The notes: generated by a model from the sequence alone, not told the origin. 64,000 nucleotides of DNA from an uncultured Clostridium sp. (GCA_900539375.1 UQBY01000002.1:1-64000); one strand, 5' to 3'; shown: positions 36,489 through 46,438, counted from the first letter of the stretch. Program-made: numbers and translations.

Positions 36489-36517
36489 TTGTAACTTTTT
36501 TATAATAAAAATATAGT
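36489..36517 (+). promoter_or_regulatory. promoter of alr
   Basis: TTGTAA (36489-36494), 17-base spacer, TATAGT (36512-36517), about 50 bases before the ATG. An imperfect ACCAC/GTGGT hairpin with following Ts just upstream (about 36443-36488) may end topB transcription. Confidence 0.55.
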
Positions 36518-36567
36518 AAGATATTTAAAAACTTAGAGATTTACAAAAATATGAGGTGTATAAAATA

Positions 36568-37728
36568 ATGGAAAAGATAATGAGACCTGTATGGGCTGAA
36601 ATAGATTTAGATAAAGCTGCTTATAATATGAAAAATATAAAAAGTCTTGTTAAAGATAAAGAAGTTATAGCAGTAGTTAAAGCTGATTGTTATGGACATG
36701 GAGCAGATGATTTAGCACCAGTTTTTCTTGAAAATGGAGCTACAAGACTTGCAGTTGCTATATTAACAGAAGGTATTGAACTTAGAAAAAATAATATAAC
36801 TGCTCCAATTATGATACTTGGATATACCCCATTAGAATTAAGTGAAGAACTTATAAATAATGATATAGAACAAACAGTATATAACTTAGAATATGCAGAG
36901 AAATTATCAAATATAGCAAAAGGGCTTGGTAAGAAAGCCAAAATACATATAGCATTAGATACAGGTATGGGAAGAATAGGATTTATTCCAAATGAAGAAA
37001 GTATTAAAGCAGTAGAGAAAATAGCATCTCTTAAGGGAATTGATATTATAGGAATATTTACTCATTTTTCAACTGCTGATGAATATGATAAAACTTATAC
37101 AAAGGAACAATTTAAAAAGATAAAAAACTTTATAAGTGAATTAGAAAAAAGAAATATTAATATTCCACTAAAACATGTTTCAAATAGTGGTGCTATAATG
37201 GATATGCCTGAAACATATTTAGATGCAGTAAGAGCTGGAATAATACTTTATGGATATTATCCTTCAAATGAAGTTAATAAAGAAAAGTTAGATATAAAAC
37301 CTATTTTAACATTAAAGACAACAGTTTCTCATGTTAAAGAAGTAGAAGAAGGAACTTCAATAAGTTATGGAAGAACATTTATAACAAAAAGAAAAAGCAA
37401 AATTGCAACAATTCCAATAGGATATGCAGATGGATATTCAAGACTTTTATCAGGAAAAGCAAAAGTAATAATAAATGGTAAATTTGCCCCTGTTGTAGGA
37501 AGAATATGCATGGACCAATGTATGATAGATGTAACAGATATTCATGAGGTAAAAGTAGGAGATGAAGTAATACTTCTTGGTGAAGAAGGAAACTTAAAGT
37601 TTAATGCAGATGATTTTGCAGAAATTATGGGAACTATAAACTATGAAATTACTTGCATGCTTAAACAAAGAATTCCAAGGGTATATATAAAAGAAGGAAA
37701 GGTTGTTAATGTAAAAAATTATATATAA
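36568..37728 (+). CDS. alr: alanine racemase
   Basis: 386 residues of the fold-III PLP family: PLP lysine near residue 38 in [12 protein letters not shown], the [13 protein letters not shown] segment, the phosphate-binding [12 protein letters not shown] part and the second catalytic residue, tyrosine, in SISYGRTF in the C-terminal domain. It interconverts L- and D-alanine, supplying D-alanine for peptidoglycan. The ATG at 36568 was chosen because GAGGTG lies eight bases ahead; an in-frame GTG at 36556 falls inside that site. Monocistronic, ending at a clear terminator. Confidence 0.96.
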   Translation: MEKIMRPVWAEIDLDKAAYNMKNIKSLVKDKEVIAVVKADCYGHGADDLAPVFLENGATRLAVAILTEGIELRKNNITAPIMILGYTPLELSEELINNDIEQTVYNLEYAEKLSNIAKGLGKKAKIHIALDTGMGRIGFIPNEESIKAVEKIASLKGIDIIGIFTHFSTADEYDKTYTKEQFKKIKNFISELEKRNINIPLKHVSNSGAIMDMPETYLDAVRAGIILYGYYPSNEVNKEKLDIKPILTLKTTVSHVKEVEEGTSISYGRTFITKRKSKIATIPIGYADGYSRLLSGKAKVIINGKFAPVVGRICMDQCMIDVTDIHEVKVGDEVILLGEEGNLKFNADDFAEIMGTINYEITCMLKQRIPRVYIKEGKVVNVKNYI

Positions 37729-37740
37729 AATTAATTTTTT

Positions 37741-37778
37741 AAAAGAGGCATTTAAAAAAATTTATGCCTCTTTTTTTA
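37741..37778 (+). terminator. terminator of alr
   Basis: Perfect 11-bp stem AAAAGAGGCAT / ATGCCTCTTTT with a 12-base loop and a T-run. Confidence 0.88.
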
Positions 37779-37890
37779 GTCTATTCCTTTAGTTAGAAAG
37801 TAATAATTAATACTTTTATATATATAAATAATAATAAAAATACTTTTAAGAAGTTGTGAAAATGAATAAGTAGGTATATTTTAGAAAATG

Positions 37891-37899
37891 TGATATAAT
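37891..37899 (+). promoter_or_regulatory. extended -10 promoter before the DUF4253 gene
   Basis: TG-A-TATAAT at 37891-37899 without a clear -35, 36 bases before the ATG. Confidence 0.55.
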
Positions 37900-37935
37900 G
37901 AATAAGTAAACTTTTTCATGAGAGGAGAGATTATT

Positions 37936-38628
37936 ATGGAAATTTCAAAATTATACCCTTTCGAATGTATAAAAATTGAAAACGATAAAAAAAAGGTTAT
38001 GGAATTATTTAAAATTATGAAAGAAGATGGCGAAAAGAAAGGATATACTCCTATAATAATTATAGAGGATGAAAATGGCCTTATGGAGGAGAATATTAAA
38101 TTTGCAAAAGAGGAATTTGGCTCTTTTCAAGGTTTTATAAAGGATTGTCTTGAAGAATATAAAAAGGTGGATGTTGAAAAGTACTTTAAAGAAAGAGAAA
38201 AGTCCTATAAAGAAGATGGTTTAATTGACTTTGAAGAGGAAGAAGTGGATGAGCATATAGAATGTAATTCAATATATACTGGAGAAAAAAATGAAAATGT
38301 ATTTATAGCTAAAGTTCCTACAACTAAACCTTATGAAATTTTTGCTTATATTCCTATGGGGGGATTTAATGAATGTCCAGAAAATACAACTCATATGGCA
38401 ATAGCAAAAAGATGGTATGAAAAATATAAGGCATATCCTGTATGTATAGGATGTGATACTATACAATTTATTGTACCAGAGGCTGTAAATGATGAAGAAG
38501 AACTTGAAAAACTTACAATAGAACAATATCTATATTGTGGTGATATTATATGGCAAGGATTTCAAGTAATTAACGCCTTAAAAAATAGCTTAAAGAATTC
38601 TACTGTTTGGTCTTTTTGGTGGGATTAA
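37936..38628 (+). CDS. DUF4253 domain protein
   Basis: 230 residues, cytosolic. The C-terminal 100 residues fit the DUF4253 pattern (AIAKRWYEKYKAYPVCIGCDTIQFIVPE, then EQYLYCGDIIWQG). The N-terminal half is charged and helical. Function unknown; the domain is found in many bacteria as a lone cytosolic protein. ATG 37936 follows AGGAGAG; the frame could extend to 37918 without a ribosome site. The last base of its TAA is the first base of the next ATG (TAATG), so the two genes are translationally coupled. Confidence 0.75.
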   Translation: MEISKLYPFECIKIENDKKKVMELFKIMKEDGEKKGYTPIIIIEDENGLMEENIKFAKEEFGSFQGFIKDCLEEYKKVDVEKYFKEREKSYKEDGLIDFEEEEVDEHIECNSIYTGEKNENVFIAKVPTTKPYEIFAYIPMGGFNECPENTTHMAIAKRWYEKYKAYPVCIGCDTIQFIVPEAVNDEEELEKLTIEQYLYCGDIIWQGFQVINALKNSLKNSTVWSFWWD

Positions 38629-39077
38629 TGGATTTTAATGATTTCTTTGGATTTTTTGGATATAAAGAAACAAATGAAGTATGTGAAGATATACCAGGGG
38701 GGTTTCAAGATTTAAATCCAGAGCTTTTTGTTTTAATAGGTGAACTTTTAGGAAATGCTATAGCAGGAAATTTACCCTTTAATGTGCAAAATTCCTTAGG
38801 AAACTGGTTTCAGCTTGTAGGTCAAGCAATGCTTACCTTTAATGCTCAACAACAATATTTTCAAGGAGGAACAGGAAGATATTATAATCCTAAATATAAA
38901 AATGTAGCCAATCCTTTTTGTAGTGAAAATGGAGCATCACAAGCTGAAGGTCCTTATGGAGGAGATGGTGGCACAAATACAAATAGCAAAAATAATGATG
39001 TAAATGATAAAATTGAAAAGCTTACAGAAGAAATTGAAGCTTTAAAAGAAGAGATAAATAATTTAAAAAATAAATAG
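38628..39077 (+). CDS. hypothetical protein with C-terminal coiled coil, coupled to DUF4253
   Basis: 149 residues that I do not recognise. The N-terminal part is aromatic (MDFNDFFGFFGYKE), the middle is glycine- and glutamine-rich (FNAQQQYFQGGTGRYYNPKY) and the last 30 residues form a heptad coiled coil (KIEKLTEEIEALKEEINNL). GGTGGG lies five bases ahead of the ATG inside the DUF4253 gene. The aromatic/glutamine-rich middle suggests self-association; the coiled coil suggests an oligomer. A partner role with the DUF4253 protein is inferred from the overlap. Confidence 0.6.
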   Translation: MDFNDFFGFFGYKETNEVCEDIPGGFQDLNPELFVLIGELLGNAIAGNLPFNVQNSLGNWFQLVGQAMLTFNAQQQYFQGGTGRYYNPKYKNVANPFCSENGASQAEGPYGGDGGTNTNSKNNDVNDKIEKLTEEIEALKEEINNLKNK

Positions 39078-39080
39078 TGT

Positions 39081-39137
39081 ATTAAAAAATAAGAGTTGAA
39101 GCATAAATTTTTTATGCAACAACTCTTATTTTTTAAT
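39081..39137. terminator. bidirectional two-tier hairpin terminator
   Basis: Perfect 18-bp outer stem (39081-39098 with 39120-39137; core AAAATAAGAGTTG / CAACTCTTATTTT) and an inner 7-bp hairpin GCATAAA/TTTATGC. A and T runs at both ends let it serve the two convergent genes. Its right arm covers the stop codon of the DUF1189 gene. Confidence 0.9.
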
Positions 39138-39942
39138 ATAATTGGTCAAATTCTTCAAGTTTTTCTATTGTATTTTTATCTATAGCTTTTATTCCAAGTC
39201 CTAAATAAATAATAGCAATAGCATAACTAATATAACCTGAGAAAGGAATTCTTATTCCTACAAGGGTTAATAAAGTACATATTGTAGAAAGTAACATTGG
39301 AACAGTTAAAGCATATAATCCTAATTTAAAAGATTCAGAGTATTTAAGCTCTTTTTTCATAACTTTAGATAATATAGTTCCTGCTATTCCTAAAATAATA
39401 AATGCGCCAATAAGATTTCCTAAGAAAGAGAATAAAACAAAGAAAATATAAAAGATAATTGTAAAAAATATTGGAATTTTATTTGGTATATATTTTATAA
39501 AAGAATCTTTATTTAAATTCATTCCAGTTAAGGAGCTTAAATTTACAGATTGAGTCTTTATGCCTTGCTTTGTTGTGATAGAATCACTTGTTATTAAAAA
39601 TCCATTAGAATAGTCATCTAAAACTGAATCATCAATAGTATTTTCTGTATCAATATAAATTATTATATCTGCGTCTTTATTTTTAATAACTATTGGCATA
39701 TCTTCTTCAAAAGTAAGTTTACCATTATTAAATTCAAAATCTGGAATATTTTTTTCTAATTCTTCCTTTAAAGGTGGTAAGTATGAATTAATATATGATG
39801 CAAATGAAACACAACTTATAATACCTAAAAGGGCAGATAATATAAGCATATATAAAACTGCTTTACCTGTAGTTTGTGCTAAAAATGTATTATAGCTCTT
39901 AAAATTACATAGACTATTTAAGAATTTTTTTAAAAATCCCAT
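39133..39942 (-). CDS. DUF1189 family membrane protein
   Basis: About 269 residues: N-terminal MGFLKKFLNSLCNFKSY as usual in the family, a first helix (about 28-50), a 110-residue extracellular domain and four C-terminal helices (about 155-250). DUF1189 proteins are common in Firmicutes and of unknown function. The ATG at 39942 fits homologues, but AGG spaced eight bases from a TTG at 39957 makes the longer start (five more residues) possible. Confidence 0.8.
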   Translation of the reverse strand: MGFLKKFLNSLCNFKSYNTFLAQTTGKAVLYMLILSALLGIISCVSFASYINSYLPPLKEELEKNIPDFEFNNGKLTFEEDMPIVIKNKDADIIIYIDTENTIDDSVLDDYSNGFLITSDSITTKQGIKTQSVNLSSLTGMNLNKDSFIKYIPNKIPIFFTIIFYIFFVLFSFLGNLIGAFIILGIAGTILSKVMKKELKYSESFKLGLYALTVPMLLSTICTLLTLVGIRIPFSGYISYAIAIIYLGLGIKAIDKNTIEKLEEFDQLY

Positions 39943-39971
39943 TTCCTTTTCTTCCAAAATAAAAACCTGCT

Positions 39972-40003
39972 ACTTAAAATGTAATCAAATATAAACATTT
40001 TAA
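39972..40003. repeat. 10-bp inverted repeat between DUF1189 and tnpB
   Basis: CTTAAAATGT / ACATTTTAAG, perfect, 12-base loop. It lies 30 bases upstream of the DUF1189 start and downstream of tnpB on the same strand. It could be the tnpB terminator, an operator, or part of the transposon end; the sequence does not decide. Confidence 0.5.
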
Positions 40004-40125
40004 GAATTTTACTGTTTCAACGTATCTGTTTTGGCAATGAATAAATTCAAAGCTACTTACATTTGGTATAATACTTCACAGTCGTAAATTCCCCACTAGC
40101 CATGGGTACATACTTACAATAGCTT

Positions 40126-41298
40126 TTATTGTGCTATTTTATAAGTTAAACAATCTCTTAAATTAAGACTTGCATTATAATCTCTATCTTCAATATATCC
40201 ACAATTACATTTATAAATTCTATCTTTTAATTTTAAGTCTTTTTTCATAGAACCACATAAGTGGCATAGTTTACTTGAAGGATAAAATCTATCTACAATT
40301 CTTAATTCAATTCCTAAAGCATTGCACTTATTTGTTAATTTACTTCTAAATTCATAAAATTTTTGATTAGTTACTGCTTTAGATAAATGTTTATTCTTCA
40401 TCATTCCTTTTACATTTAAATCTTCAATAGTAATAAACTTTGGTTTTTGGTTTATTATATTTGAAATTGTTTTGTTAACATAATCAGTTCTTATATTGTC
40501 TAATTTATGATGAAGTTTTTGTACCTTAACTATTTGTTTTTTTATATTTGATTTAGTAGCAGTTACTCCTTTCTTTTTTAAATTTTCATATTTTTTTGAG
40601 AGTTTTTTCTTCTCTCTTTTTAATTTCTTTTCTATTTTTCTTATTTTTTCTGTTTTATTTATATTTTTATATTTTTCACCATTTGAACATATTGCAAAAT
40701 CCTTTAAACCTAAATCTATACCTATTCCTTCATTTGTATTTTTAGAAACAATGGGCATATGAACATCAATAACAACTGATACATAATATCTATCAGCTTT
40801 TTTAGATACTGTTCCACTAATAACTTTTGCACCTACTTTTATATATCCATATTCTTTTAATCTTACATTTTTTAATGTAGGTATCATTATTCTATGACGT
40901 TCTATTTTAAAGTCACCTTTATTATTCTTGGGAAAATATACTTTCACATCAGATTTATTTTTCTTTTTAAATCTTGGAAACTTACTTTGCCCATTAAAAA
41001 ATCTTTTGTAAGCAGTTTCAGCATTTTGTATAGCTTTTTTTCTTGCTTTAGCTCCACAATTATTTATCCATTTATATTCTTCTAATACTTTAACTTCATT
41101 ATTAATATACTTATCAAAATCATTAGCAGACATAAATGCTTTTTCTTTAGGGATTAAGTCTTGTTTATATAACTCATACAATTCTTTATTTTTTGCCATG
41201 TATGAATTGTAAAGCTATCTGCATATACTAATAGATTGATTAATTTTCTGAATTTGTTTTTTTGCTAACTTTATCTCTGTTTTGTATGCTCTTTTCAA
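40126..41298 (-). pseudogene. tnpB: IS200/IS605-type tnpB (OrfB), disrupted 5' end, no tnpA
   Basis: An open frame of 357 residues (40126-41199) holds most of TnpB: RuvC aspartate in GIGIDLGLKDFA, glutamate in ITIEDLNVKG, zinc ribbon CHLCG...CNCG and the last aspartate in DRDYNASLNL. Upstream the same frame continues the family N-terminus (LKRAYKTEIKLAKKQIQKI, then ISICR) but is cut by TAG at 41215-41217, where relatives have tryptophan (R-W-LYN). The codon at the expected start, eight bases after AAGGAG (41311-41316), is AAG where an ATG would be ideal. So there are two likely lesions, although the catalytic part is intact and could be made from the internal ATG at 41199. TnpB is an RNA-guided DNA endonuclease; the guide RNA usually overlaps the 3' end and right flank (here around 40050-40250). 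No tnpA is in the window. Confidence 0.8.
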
Positions 41299-41316
41299 AA
41301 CCTTTATATTCTCCTT

Positions 41317-41744
41317 AATTACATTTTCAATTAAAATTATTATTTACATATAATTTTAATATTATTCAAAAGTTTTTCTAGCATTATCTTTCTAATGTTA
41401 ATACAAATATATTTAAAAGTTCTGCAAATTCTTTAGGTTTATAATTTTTACAAAAACATAATTATCTCAATTACGTTATATTACATTTGATTATGTTTGA
41501 GTATATTTTAAATAACTATATAAAACCTCCTTTATAAAAAATGTATATATCTGTAATAAATATATATGAATAAATTATACTAAGTAAAAATAAAAAAGTA
41601 AATAATATAATTGCAAGCTAAGAAAATATAAAGAAAAAATTAAAATAATGTCACATTCCTTGAAATAATCATGTATAAATTATATAATAAAAAAAGTTAA
41701 CTAAGAAAAATCCTTCTATTAATATAAAAAATGTGAGGTAGATG
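41317..41744. other. non-coding stretch between tnpB and the glycosidase gene
   Basis: About 430 very AT-rich bases. A ribosome-site-like AAAGGAGG on the minus strand (about 41526-41533) is not followed by an open frame, and may be a remnant. I cannot define the transposon left end: no clear subterminal hairpin or target motif was found. The right part holds the promoter of the next gene. Confidence 0.4.
41660..41688 (+). promoter_or_regulatory. promoter of the phosphodiester glycosidase gene
   Basis: TTGAAA (41660-41665), 17-base spacer, TATAAT (41683-41688), 57 bases before the ATG. Confidence 0.7.
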
Positions 41745-42833
41745 ATGGAAAAAAGTAATAATAAAAAAAATTTAACTGCCAGGAATAATAAATCTCAAAA
41801 TAATAAAAGAAGTAATAGAGGAAATAGTAGAAGAAATAAAATAAGTAGTAAAAAAAGAAAATTTAGTATAAAATTATTTTTTGGATTTATAGTATTTGAG
41901 ATTGTATTTACAGCTTTAACAGGCTTATTTGTGTTATATTATGGTCCCTTTGAAAACTCAAGAAAGATTTTTGTGGGAACAGCTATGAATTCTATGCATT
42001 ACCAGTGGCTTGCAACTTCATTCTTATCAGATAGTCAAATAGAAGGGATAATTGGAAATAAGAGTGAAGGAAATACAGCACAAATACCAAATGAAATGGA
42101 TACATCTTCAGTACAAATTAAAAAATTAAATGATGAAGGAATAGAAAAACTAACTTTTGATGGTAATAATTATACCGGTTATGCACTAGTAATAAATGAT
42201 CCAACAAGAGTAAAAATTGGATATACCTCAACTCTTAATAGTGATAATCCAGTTGGAGAAGAAACTTCAGTAATTGCAGAAAATAATGAAGCTGTTGCAG
42301 CTATAAATGGAGGGGCCTTTACAGATGAAGCAGATACTTCAAAATGGTCTGCAAATGGTGGAACTCCTTCAGGAGTAATAATAAGTAATGGAAAAGTAGT
42401 TTATGATGACTTAGCAGGAAAAGCCTCATATGTAACTGCTATAGATAAAAATGGATATCTTTTTGGTGGATTATATACTACAGAAGAACTACTTGCAAGG
42501 GGAACTGCAGAAGCTGTAAGCTTTAAAGGCCCAGTAGTTTTAAATGGCGAAAAACTTAATGTGTCAGACCAAGATGGTATGGTATCAAGAACATTAATAG
42601 GTCAAAAGGCTGATGGAGAAATTGTTTTAGTAGTATTAGATTCAAGATATAATAATAAACTTGCAGCAACATTATCAGAAGCTCAAGATGTTATGATAGA
42701 ATTAGGTTGTGTAATAGCAATACCATTAGATGGTGGAAAATCAACAACTATGTATTATAAGGGAGAGGTTATAAATAATCCAACATATGTATATGGGGAA
42801 AGACCAATTCCAACAGCTATAATAGTTAAATAA
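41745..42833 (+). CDS. phosphodiester glycosidase family (NAGPA domain) membrane-anchored protein
   Basis: 362 residues: a basic, asparagine-rich cytosolic N-terminus (1-45), one signal-anchor helix (about 47-72) and an extracellular NAGPA/DUF2233 domain (about 150-362) with AAINGGAFTDE, GGTPSGVIISNG and PLDGGKSTTMYY. Relatives remove sugar from phosphodiester-linked glycans or act in exopolysaccharide metabolism. The ATG at 41745 is five bases after GAGGT; a preceding ATG at 41742 is only two bases away and less likely. It is followed 15 bases later by an extracellular propeller-like protein. Confidence 0.88.
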   Translation: MEKSNNKKNLTARNNKSQNNKRSNRGNSRRNKISSKKRKFSIKLFFGFIVFEIVFTALTGLFVLYYGPFENSRKIFVGTAMNSMHYQWLATSFLSDSQIEGIIGNKSEGNTAQIPNEMDTSSVQIKKLNDEGIEKLTFDGNNYTGYALVINDPTRVKIGYTSTLNSDNPVGEETSVIAENNEAVAAINGGAFTDEADTSKWSANGGTPSGVIISNGKVVYDDLAGKASYVTAIDKNGYLFGGLYTTEELLARGTAEAVSFKGPVVLNGEKLNVSDQDGMVSRTLIGQKADGEIVLVVLDSRYNNKLAATLSEAQDVMIELGCVIAIPLDGGKSTTMYYKGEVINNPTYVYGERPIPTAIIVK

Positions 42834-42848
42834 GAAAGAGGTACAAAA

Positions 42849-43916
42849 ATGAAAATATTTAAAAGGGTTTTAGTATGGGCAATGCTTTCTCTAATGTTAC
42901 AATCTATGGTTTTATTATATTTTGAAAAAGTTATTTTTGTAGAAACTACAAAAATAACTTATAGAAAAGAAGATACAGAAGAAAAACCTGAAAAAGTAAC
43001 TGAGGTTACAATGCCAGAAGAAGCAGAAGATTTTGAACTTTCTTATGATGGCAAGTTTGTAGCTTATATGTCAAATGGAAAAATAAATGTTGTAAATACT
43101 ACTACAGGAAAAAAATCCTATGGTATAGTTGATGATAAAAACATTTCTATATTATGTTATGATTGGCAAACTGATAAAAATATACTTCTTATAGCTGAAA
43201 GAAAATATAATGATAATGGAACAGAGGTTATTAATATAATAGCCCACAATCCTTCATCTAATACTACTAGAGAAGTTCATGAAGTGTGCAATTACAAAGA
43301 GGGAATGTTAGTTGAAAATATAGCAAATTCTACAAAATCTTCTGTTACTTATGTACCTGTAAGTAGAGGAGGAAATAATGCTACTATTTATAGAATTGAC
43401 ATTAATGATGATATTGAAAAATTAGATGATAGAGTTGCTTCTTTAGGATGCATTAATGTATTTTACGCTAAAGATGCATTAATTTATGAAGATAGAATTA
43501 AACAGCAATATTATAGATATAGTAATGACCAAATGACAATTATTGATTTTGATAATCCAGCTAAAACAACAATATTAGGATTAACTAATAATGGAGTTAT
43601 ATATGCAGGAATAAAAAATTCAGAAGATAAAATAACTGAAATTATTTATGGAGAAGATAAAGTTTCAACTAAAGAATGGGAAAAGACAACTTTACCAGAG
43701 CCAAAGGAAATAAGTGATTTGTACATAGTTAAAGGAGATAATTCAGGTTCAGGTGATATTTTAGTAAATAATAAGCTTGAAGGAAAAGTAACTAATTTAA
43801 CTACAAACGAAGTAGTAGAATATGAAGGAAAATTTATTGCTATGAATGATTCAATTGTATGTAGCCTAAATGATTCAATTTTAAAAATAAAAAGTTTAAA
43901 AAGTACAAAGAAATAA
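42849..43916 (+). CDS. membrane-anchored propeller-like protein, unknown function
   Basis: 355 residues: an N-terminal helix (about 8-30) and a beta-rich extracellular part with repeated blocks such as LSYDGKFVAYMSNGKINVV that look like WD40/TolB-type propeller blades. I know no specific family. GAAAGAGGTAC precedes the ATG. Spacing after the glycosidase gene makes a two-gene operon, so it may bind the same glycan or hold the enzyme at the wall; this is inference. Confidence 0.65.
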   Translation: MKIFKRVLVWAMLSLMLQSMVLLYFEKVIFVETTKITYRKEDTEEKPEKVTEVTMPEEAEDFELSYDGKFVAYMSNGKINVVNTTTGKKSYGIVDDKNISILCYDWQTDKNILLIAERKYNDNGTEVINIIAHNPSSNTTREVHEVCNYKEGMLVENIANSTKSSVTYVPVSRGGNNATIYRIDINDDIEKLDDRVASLGCINVFYAKDALIYEDRIKQQYYRYSNDQMTIIDFDNPAKTTILGLTNNGVIYAGIKNSEDKITEIIYGEDKVSTKEWEKTTLPEPKEISDLYIVKGDNSGSGDILVNNKLEGKVTNLTTNEVVEYEGKFIAMNDSIVCSLNDSILKIKSLKSTKK

Positions 43917-43920
43917 ATAA

Positions 43921-43957
43921 TAAAAAGGTTGTCTTCTTGTGGAGAGAGCCTTTTTTT
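43921..43957 (+). terminator. terminator after the glycosidase pair
   Basis: Imperfect stem AAAAAGGTTGTCTTC / GGAGAGAGCCTTTTT with one mismatch, four-base loop and a T-run. Its T-run merges with the next promoter. Confidence 0.75.
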
Positions 43958-43958
43958 G

Positions 43959-43967
43959 TGATATAAT
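43959..43967 (+). promoter_or_regulatory. extended -10 promoter of trmB
   Basis: TG-A-TATAAT immediately after the terminator T-run; the -35 position (TTGTGG, 43938-43943, spacing 18) falls inside the terminator hairpin. Confidence 0.55.
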
Positions 43968-43994
43968 ATTTTTACTAATACAAGGAGGATGACA

Positions 43995-44630
43995 ATGAGA
44001 TTAAGAAAAAAATGGTATGCAAGACCGGAACTTGAAGAAAGCCCTCTTTTTATAAAAGAGCCAAGGGAGCTTAAAGGAAGATGGAAAGAAGAATTTGGAA
44101 ATGATAATCCTATTCATCTTGAATTAGGATGTGGAAGAGGAGGATTTATGGTGCAAAAGGCAGCCTTAAATCCAAATATAAATTATGTTTCTGTAGATTT
44201 AAAAGATGAAGTATTAATATTTGCTAAAAGAAAAATTGAAGAAGCTGAACTTAAAAATGTTAGAATAACAGCTTTAAATATTTCTTTTATAGCAGAAATT
44301 TTTGATAAAAATGAAATAGAAAAAATATATATAAACTTCTGTAATCCATGGCCAAAGGATAGACACAATAAAAGAAGATTAACTCATACAAGATTTTTAA
44401 CAGAGTATAAAAAGTTCCTTAAAAAAGGGTCACAAATATGGTTTAAAACAGATGACACAGATTTATTTAACGATTCTCAAGAATATTTTAAAGAATGTGG
44501 TTTTAATCTTGACTTTGTTACCTATGACTTACATAACTCTGATTTTAAAGAAAATTTAATGACTGAATATGAAACTAAATTTACAGGTTTAGGAATGAAA
44601 ATAATGTTTTTAATAGCAACATTAAAATAA
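43995..44630 (+). CDS. trmB: tRNA (guanine-N7-)-methyltransferase
   Basis: 211 residues: [15 protein letters not shown] at the N-terminus, SAM-binding ELGCGRGGF, and the family motifs [16 protein letters not shown] and TEYETKF near the end. It methylates G46 of tRNA at N7. The ATG at 43995 lies six bases after AGGAGG; an ATG at 43989 abuts the ribosome site and cannot be used. Followed at 30 bases by argS, giving a tRNA-related unit. Confidence 0.95.
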   Translation: MRLRKKWYARPELEESPLFIKEPRELKGRWKEEFGNDNPIHLELGCGRGGFMVQKAALNPNINYVSVDLKDEVLIFAKRKIEEAELKNVRITALNISFIAEIFDKNEIEKIYINFCNPWPKDRHNKRRLTHTRFLTEYKKFLKKGSQIWFKTDDTDLFNDSQEYFKECGFNLDFVTYDLHNSDFKENLMTEYETKFTGLGMKIMFLIATLK

Positions 44631-44660
44631 TTTTATATTAATATATTTAAGGAGGAAAAA

Positions 44661-46349
44661 ATGGATTATAAAAAGAAAATTGCAGAATTAATAAATTCAA
44701 AAGTTCATTTAGAAGTAGAAAAAATAGAACAACTTATAGAAATACCACCAAAGCCTGAAATGGGAGATTATGCTTTTCCATGTTTTCAACTATCAAAGAT
44801 TATGAGAAAAGCACCAAATATGATAGCTGAAGATTTAAAAAACGAATTAAATTCTGAAGGCTTTGAAAAAATTGAAAACCTTGGGCCATATATAAATTTC
44901 TTTGTAGATAAAAAAGAGTTTTCAAAAAATACAATAGAAAAAATATTAAAAGAAAAAGATGATTATGGAAAATCAAATATTGGGGAAGGAAAAACTGTAT
45001 GTGTTGAATATTCTTCACCTAATATAGCAAAGCCATTCCATGTAGGACACTTATTTACAACAGCAATAGGAAATGCATTATATAAGATGTTTAAGGCAGA
45101 AGGGTATAATACTGTAGGTATAAATCATTTAGGTGACTGGGGAACTCAGTTTGGTAAGCTTATATCTGCATATAAAAGATGGGTTGATGAAGAAGCTTTA
45201 GAACAAAATCCTATTGATGAACTTTTAAGAATATATGTAAAATTCCATAAAGAAGCAGAAAAAGACCCTTCATTAGAAGATGAAGGAAGAGCATATTTTA
45301 AAGCCCTTGAAAGTGGAGATGAAGAAGCTCATGCTTTATGGAAGAGATTTAGAGATTTAAGTTTAAAGGAATTTCAGAGAGTTTATGATATTTTAGGAGT
45401 AAAATTTGATTCATTAGCAGGAGAAGCTTTCTATAATGATAAGATGGATGTTGTTATAGATATGCTTAAGGAAAAGAATTTACTTGTTGAAAGTAATGGG
45501 GCTCAAGTTGTAATGCTTGAAGATTACAATATGCCTCCTTGTATAATATTAAAAGGTGATGGAGCATCTATATATGCTACAAGAGATTTAGCAGCTGCTT
45601 TATACAGAAAGAAAACTTATGATTTTTACAAGAGTATTTATGTTGTAGGAACTCCTCAAGCACTACATTTTAAACAAGTATTTAAGGTATTAGAACTTGC
45701 AGGAAAGGACTGGGCAAAAGATTGTATTCATGTAGGTTTTGGCCTTGTTAAATTTGCAGATAGAAAATTATCTACAAGAAATGGTGAAATTGTATTATTA
45801 GATGATTTATTAAATCAATCAATTACAAAAACAGCAGATATTATTAAAGATAATGAAAGCATAGAAAATAAAGAAGAAGTAGCTAAAAAAATAGGTGTAG
45901 GTGCTGTAATATTTACTTATCTAAAAAATTCAAGAGAAAAGGATATTGTATTTGACTGGAATGAAATATTATCAACAGAAGGAGAAACAGGTCCTTATGT
46001 ACAATATGCTTATGCAAGAGCTAAGAGCATACTTAGAAGAGCAGAAAATGTTAGTGCTACTGTAGATTATAGTAAATTAAATTCTAAGGAAGAATTTGAA
46101 CTTATAAAAACATTAGAAAGCTTTAATAAGTATATATTACTTGCATTAGATAAGCTTGAACCATCTATATTAACAAGATATGTTATAGAAGTAGCAAAAG
46201 GATTTAATAGATTCTACAATGCACATTCTGTATTAAATTTAGAAGATGAAGTTTTAAAGGCAACAAGATTAAAATTAGTTGAAGCAAGCAGTCAGGTTAT
46301 AAAAAATGGTTTAGCATTATTAGGTATAGATGTAGTAGAAAAGATGTAA
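44661..46349 (+). CDS. argS: arginine-tRNA ligase
   Basis: 562 residues, class I synthetase: arginyl N-terminal domain (1-100), HIGH-type motif in [14 protein letters not shown], the KMSKS-equivalent region [22 protein letters not shown] and a C-terminal anticodon-binding DALR domain. It charges tRNA-Arg. The leader after trmB is only 30 bases, so there is no T-box. AAGGAGG seven bases before the ATG. Confidence 0.97.
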   Translation: MDYKKKIAELINSKVHLEVEKIEQLIEIPPKPEMGDYAFPCFQLSKIMRKAPNMIAEDLKNELNSEGFEKIENLGPYINFFVDKKEFSKNTIEKILKEKDDYGKSNIGEGKTVCVEYSSPNIAKPFHVGHLFTTAIGNALYKMFKAEGYNTVGINHLGDWGTQFGKLISAYKRWVDEEALEQNPIDELLRIYVKFHKEAEKDPSLEDEGRAYFKALESGDEEAHALWKRFRDLSLKEFQRVYDILGVKFDSLAGEAFYNDKMDVVIDMLKEKNLLVESNGAQVVMLEDYNMPPCIILKGDGASIYATRDLAAALYRKKTYDFYKSIYVVGTPQALHFKQVFKVLELAGKDWAKDCIHVGFGLVKFADRKLSTRNGEIVLLDDLLNQSITKTADIIKDNESIENKEEVAKKIGVGAVIFTYLKNSREKDIVFDWNEILSTEGETGPYVQYAYARAKSILRRAENVSATVDYSKLNSKEEFELIKTLESFNKYILLALDKLEPSILTRYVIEVAKGFNRFYNAHSVLNLEDEVLKATRLKLVEASSQVIKNGLALLGIDVVEKM

Positions 46350-46360
46350 TAAAGAAATAA

Positions 46361-46407
46361 GTCCTTATTATAAAGAATTAAAATTCAAAATAATAAGGAC
46401 CTCTTTT
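46361..46407 (+). terminator. terminator of trmB-argS
   Basis: Perfect 11-bp stem GTCCTTATTAT / ATAATAAGGAC with an 18-base loop, then CTCTTTTTT. Confidence 0.8.
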
Positions 46408-46438
46408 TTAACTAGTTTTATTAAATAAGGAGGAGAGA

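Noticed and set aside
41526..41533. AAAGGAGG on the minus strand as the start signal of a tnpA gene
   Set aside because: No open frame or start codon follows it.
44631..44660. T-box leader for argS
   Set aside because: Only 30 bases separate trmB and argS, too short for a T-box.
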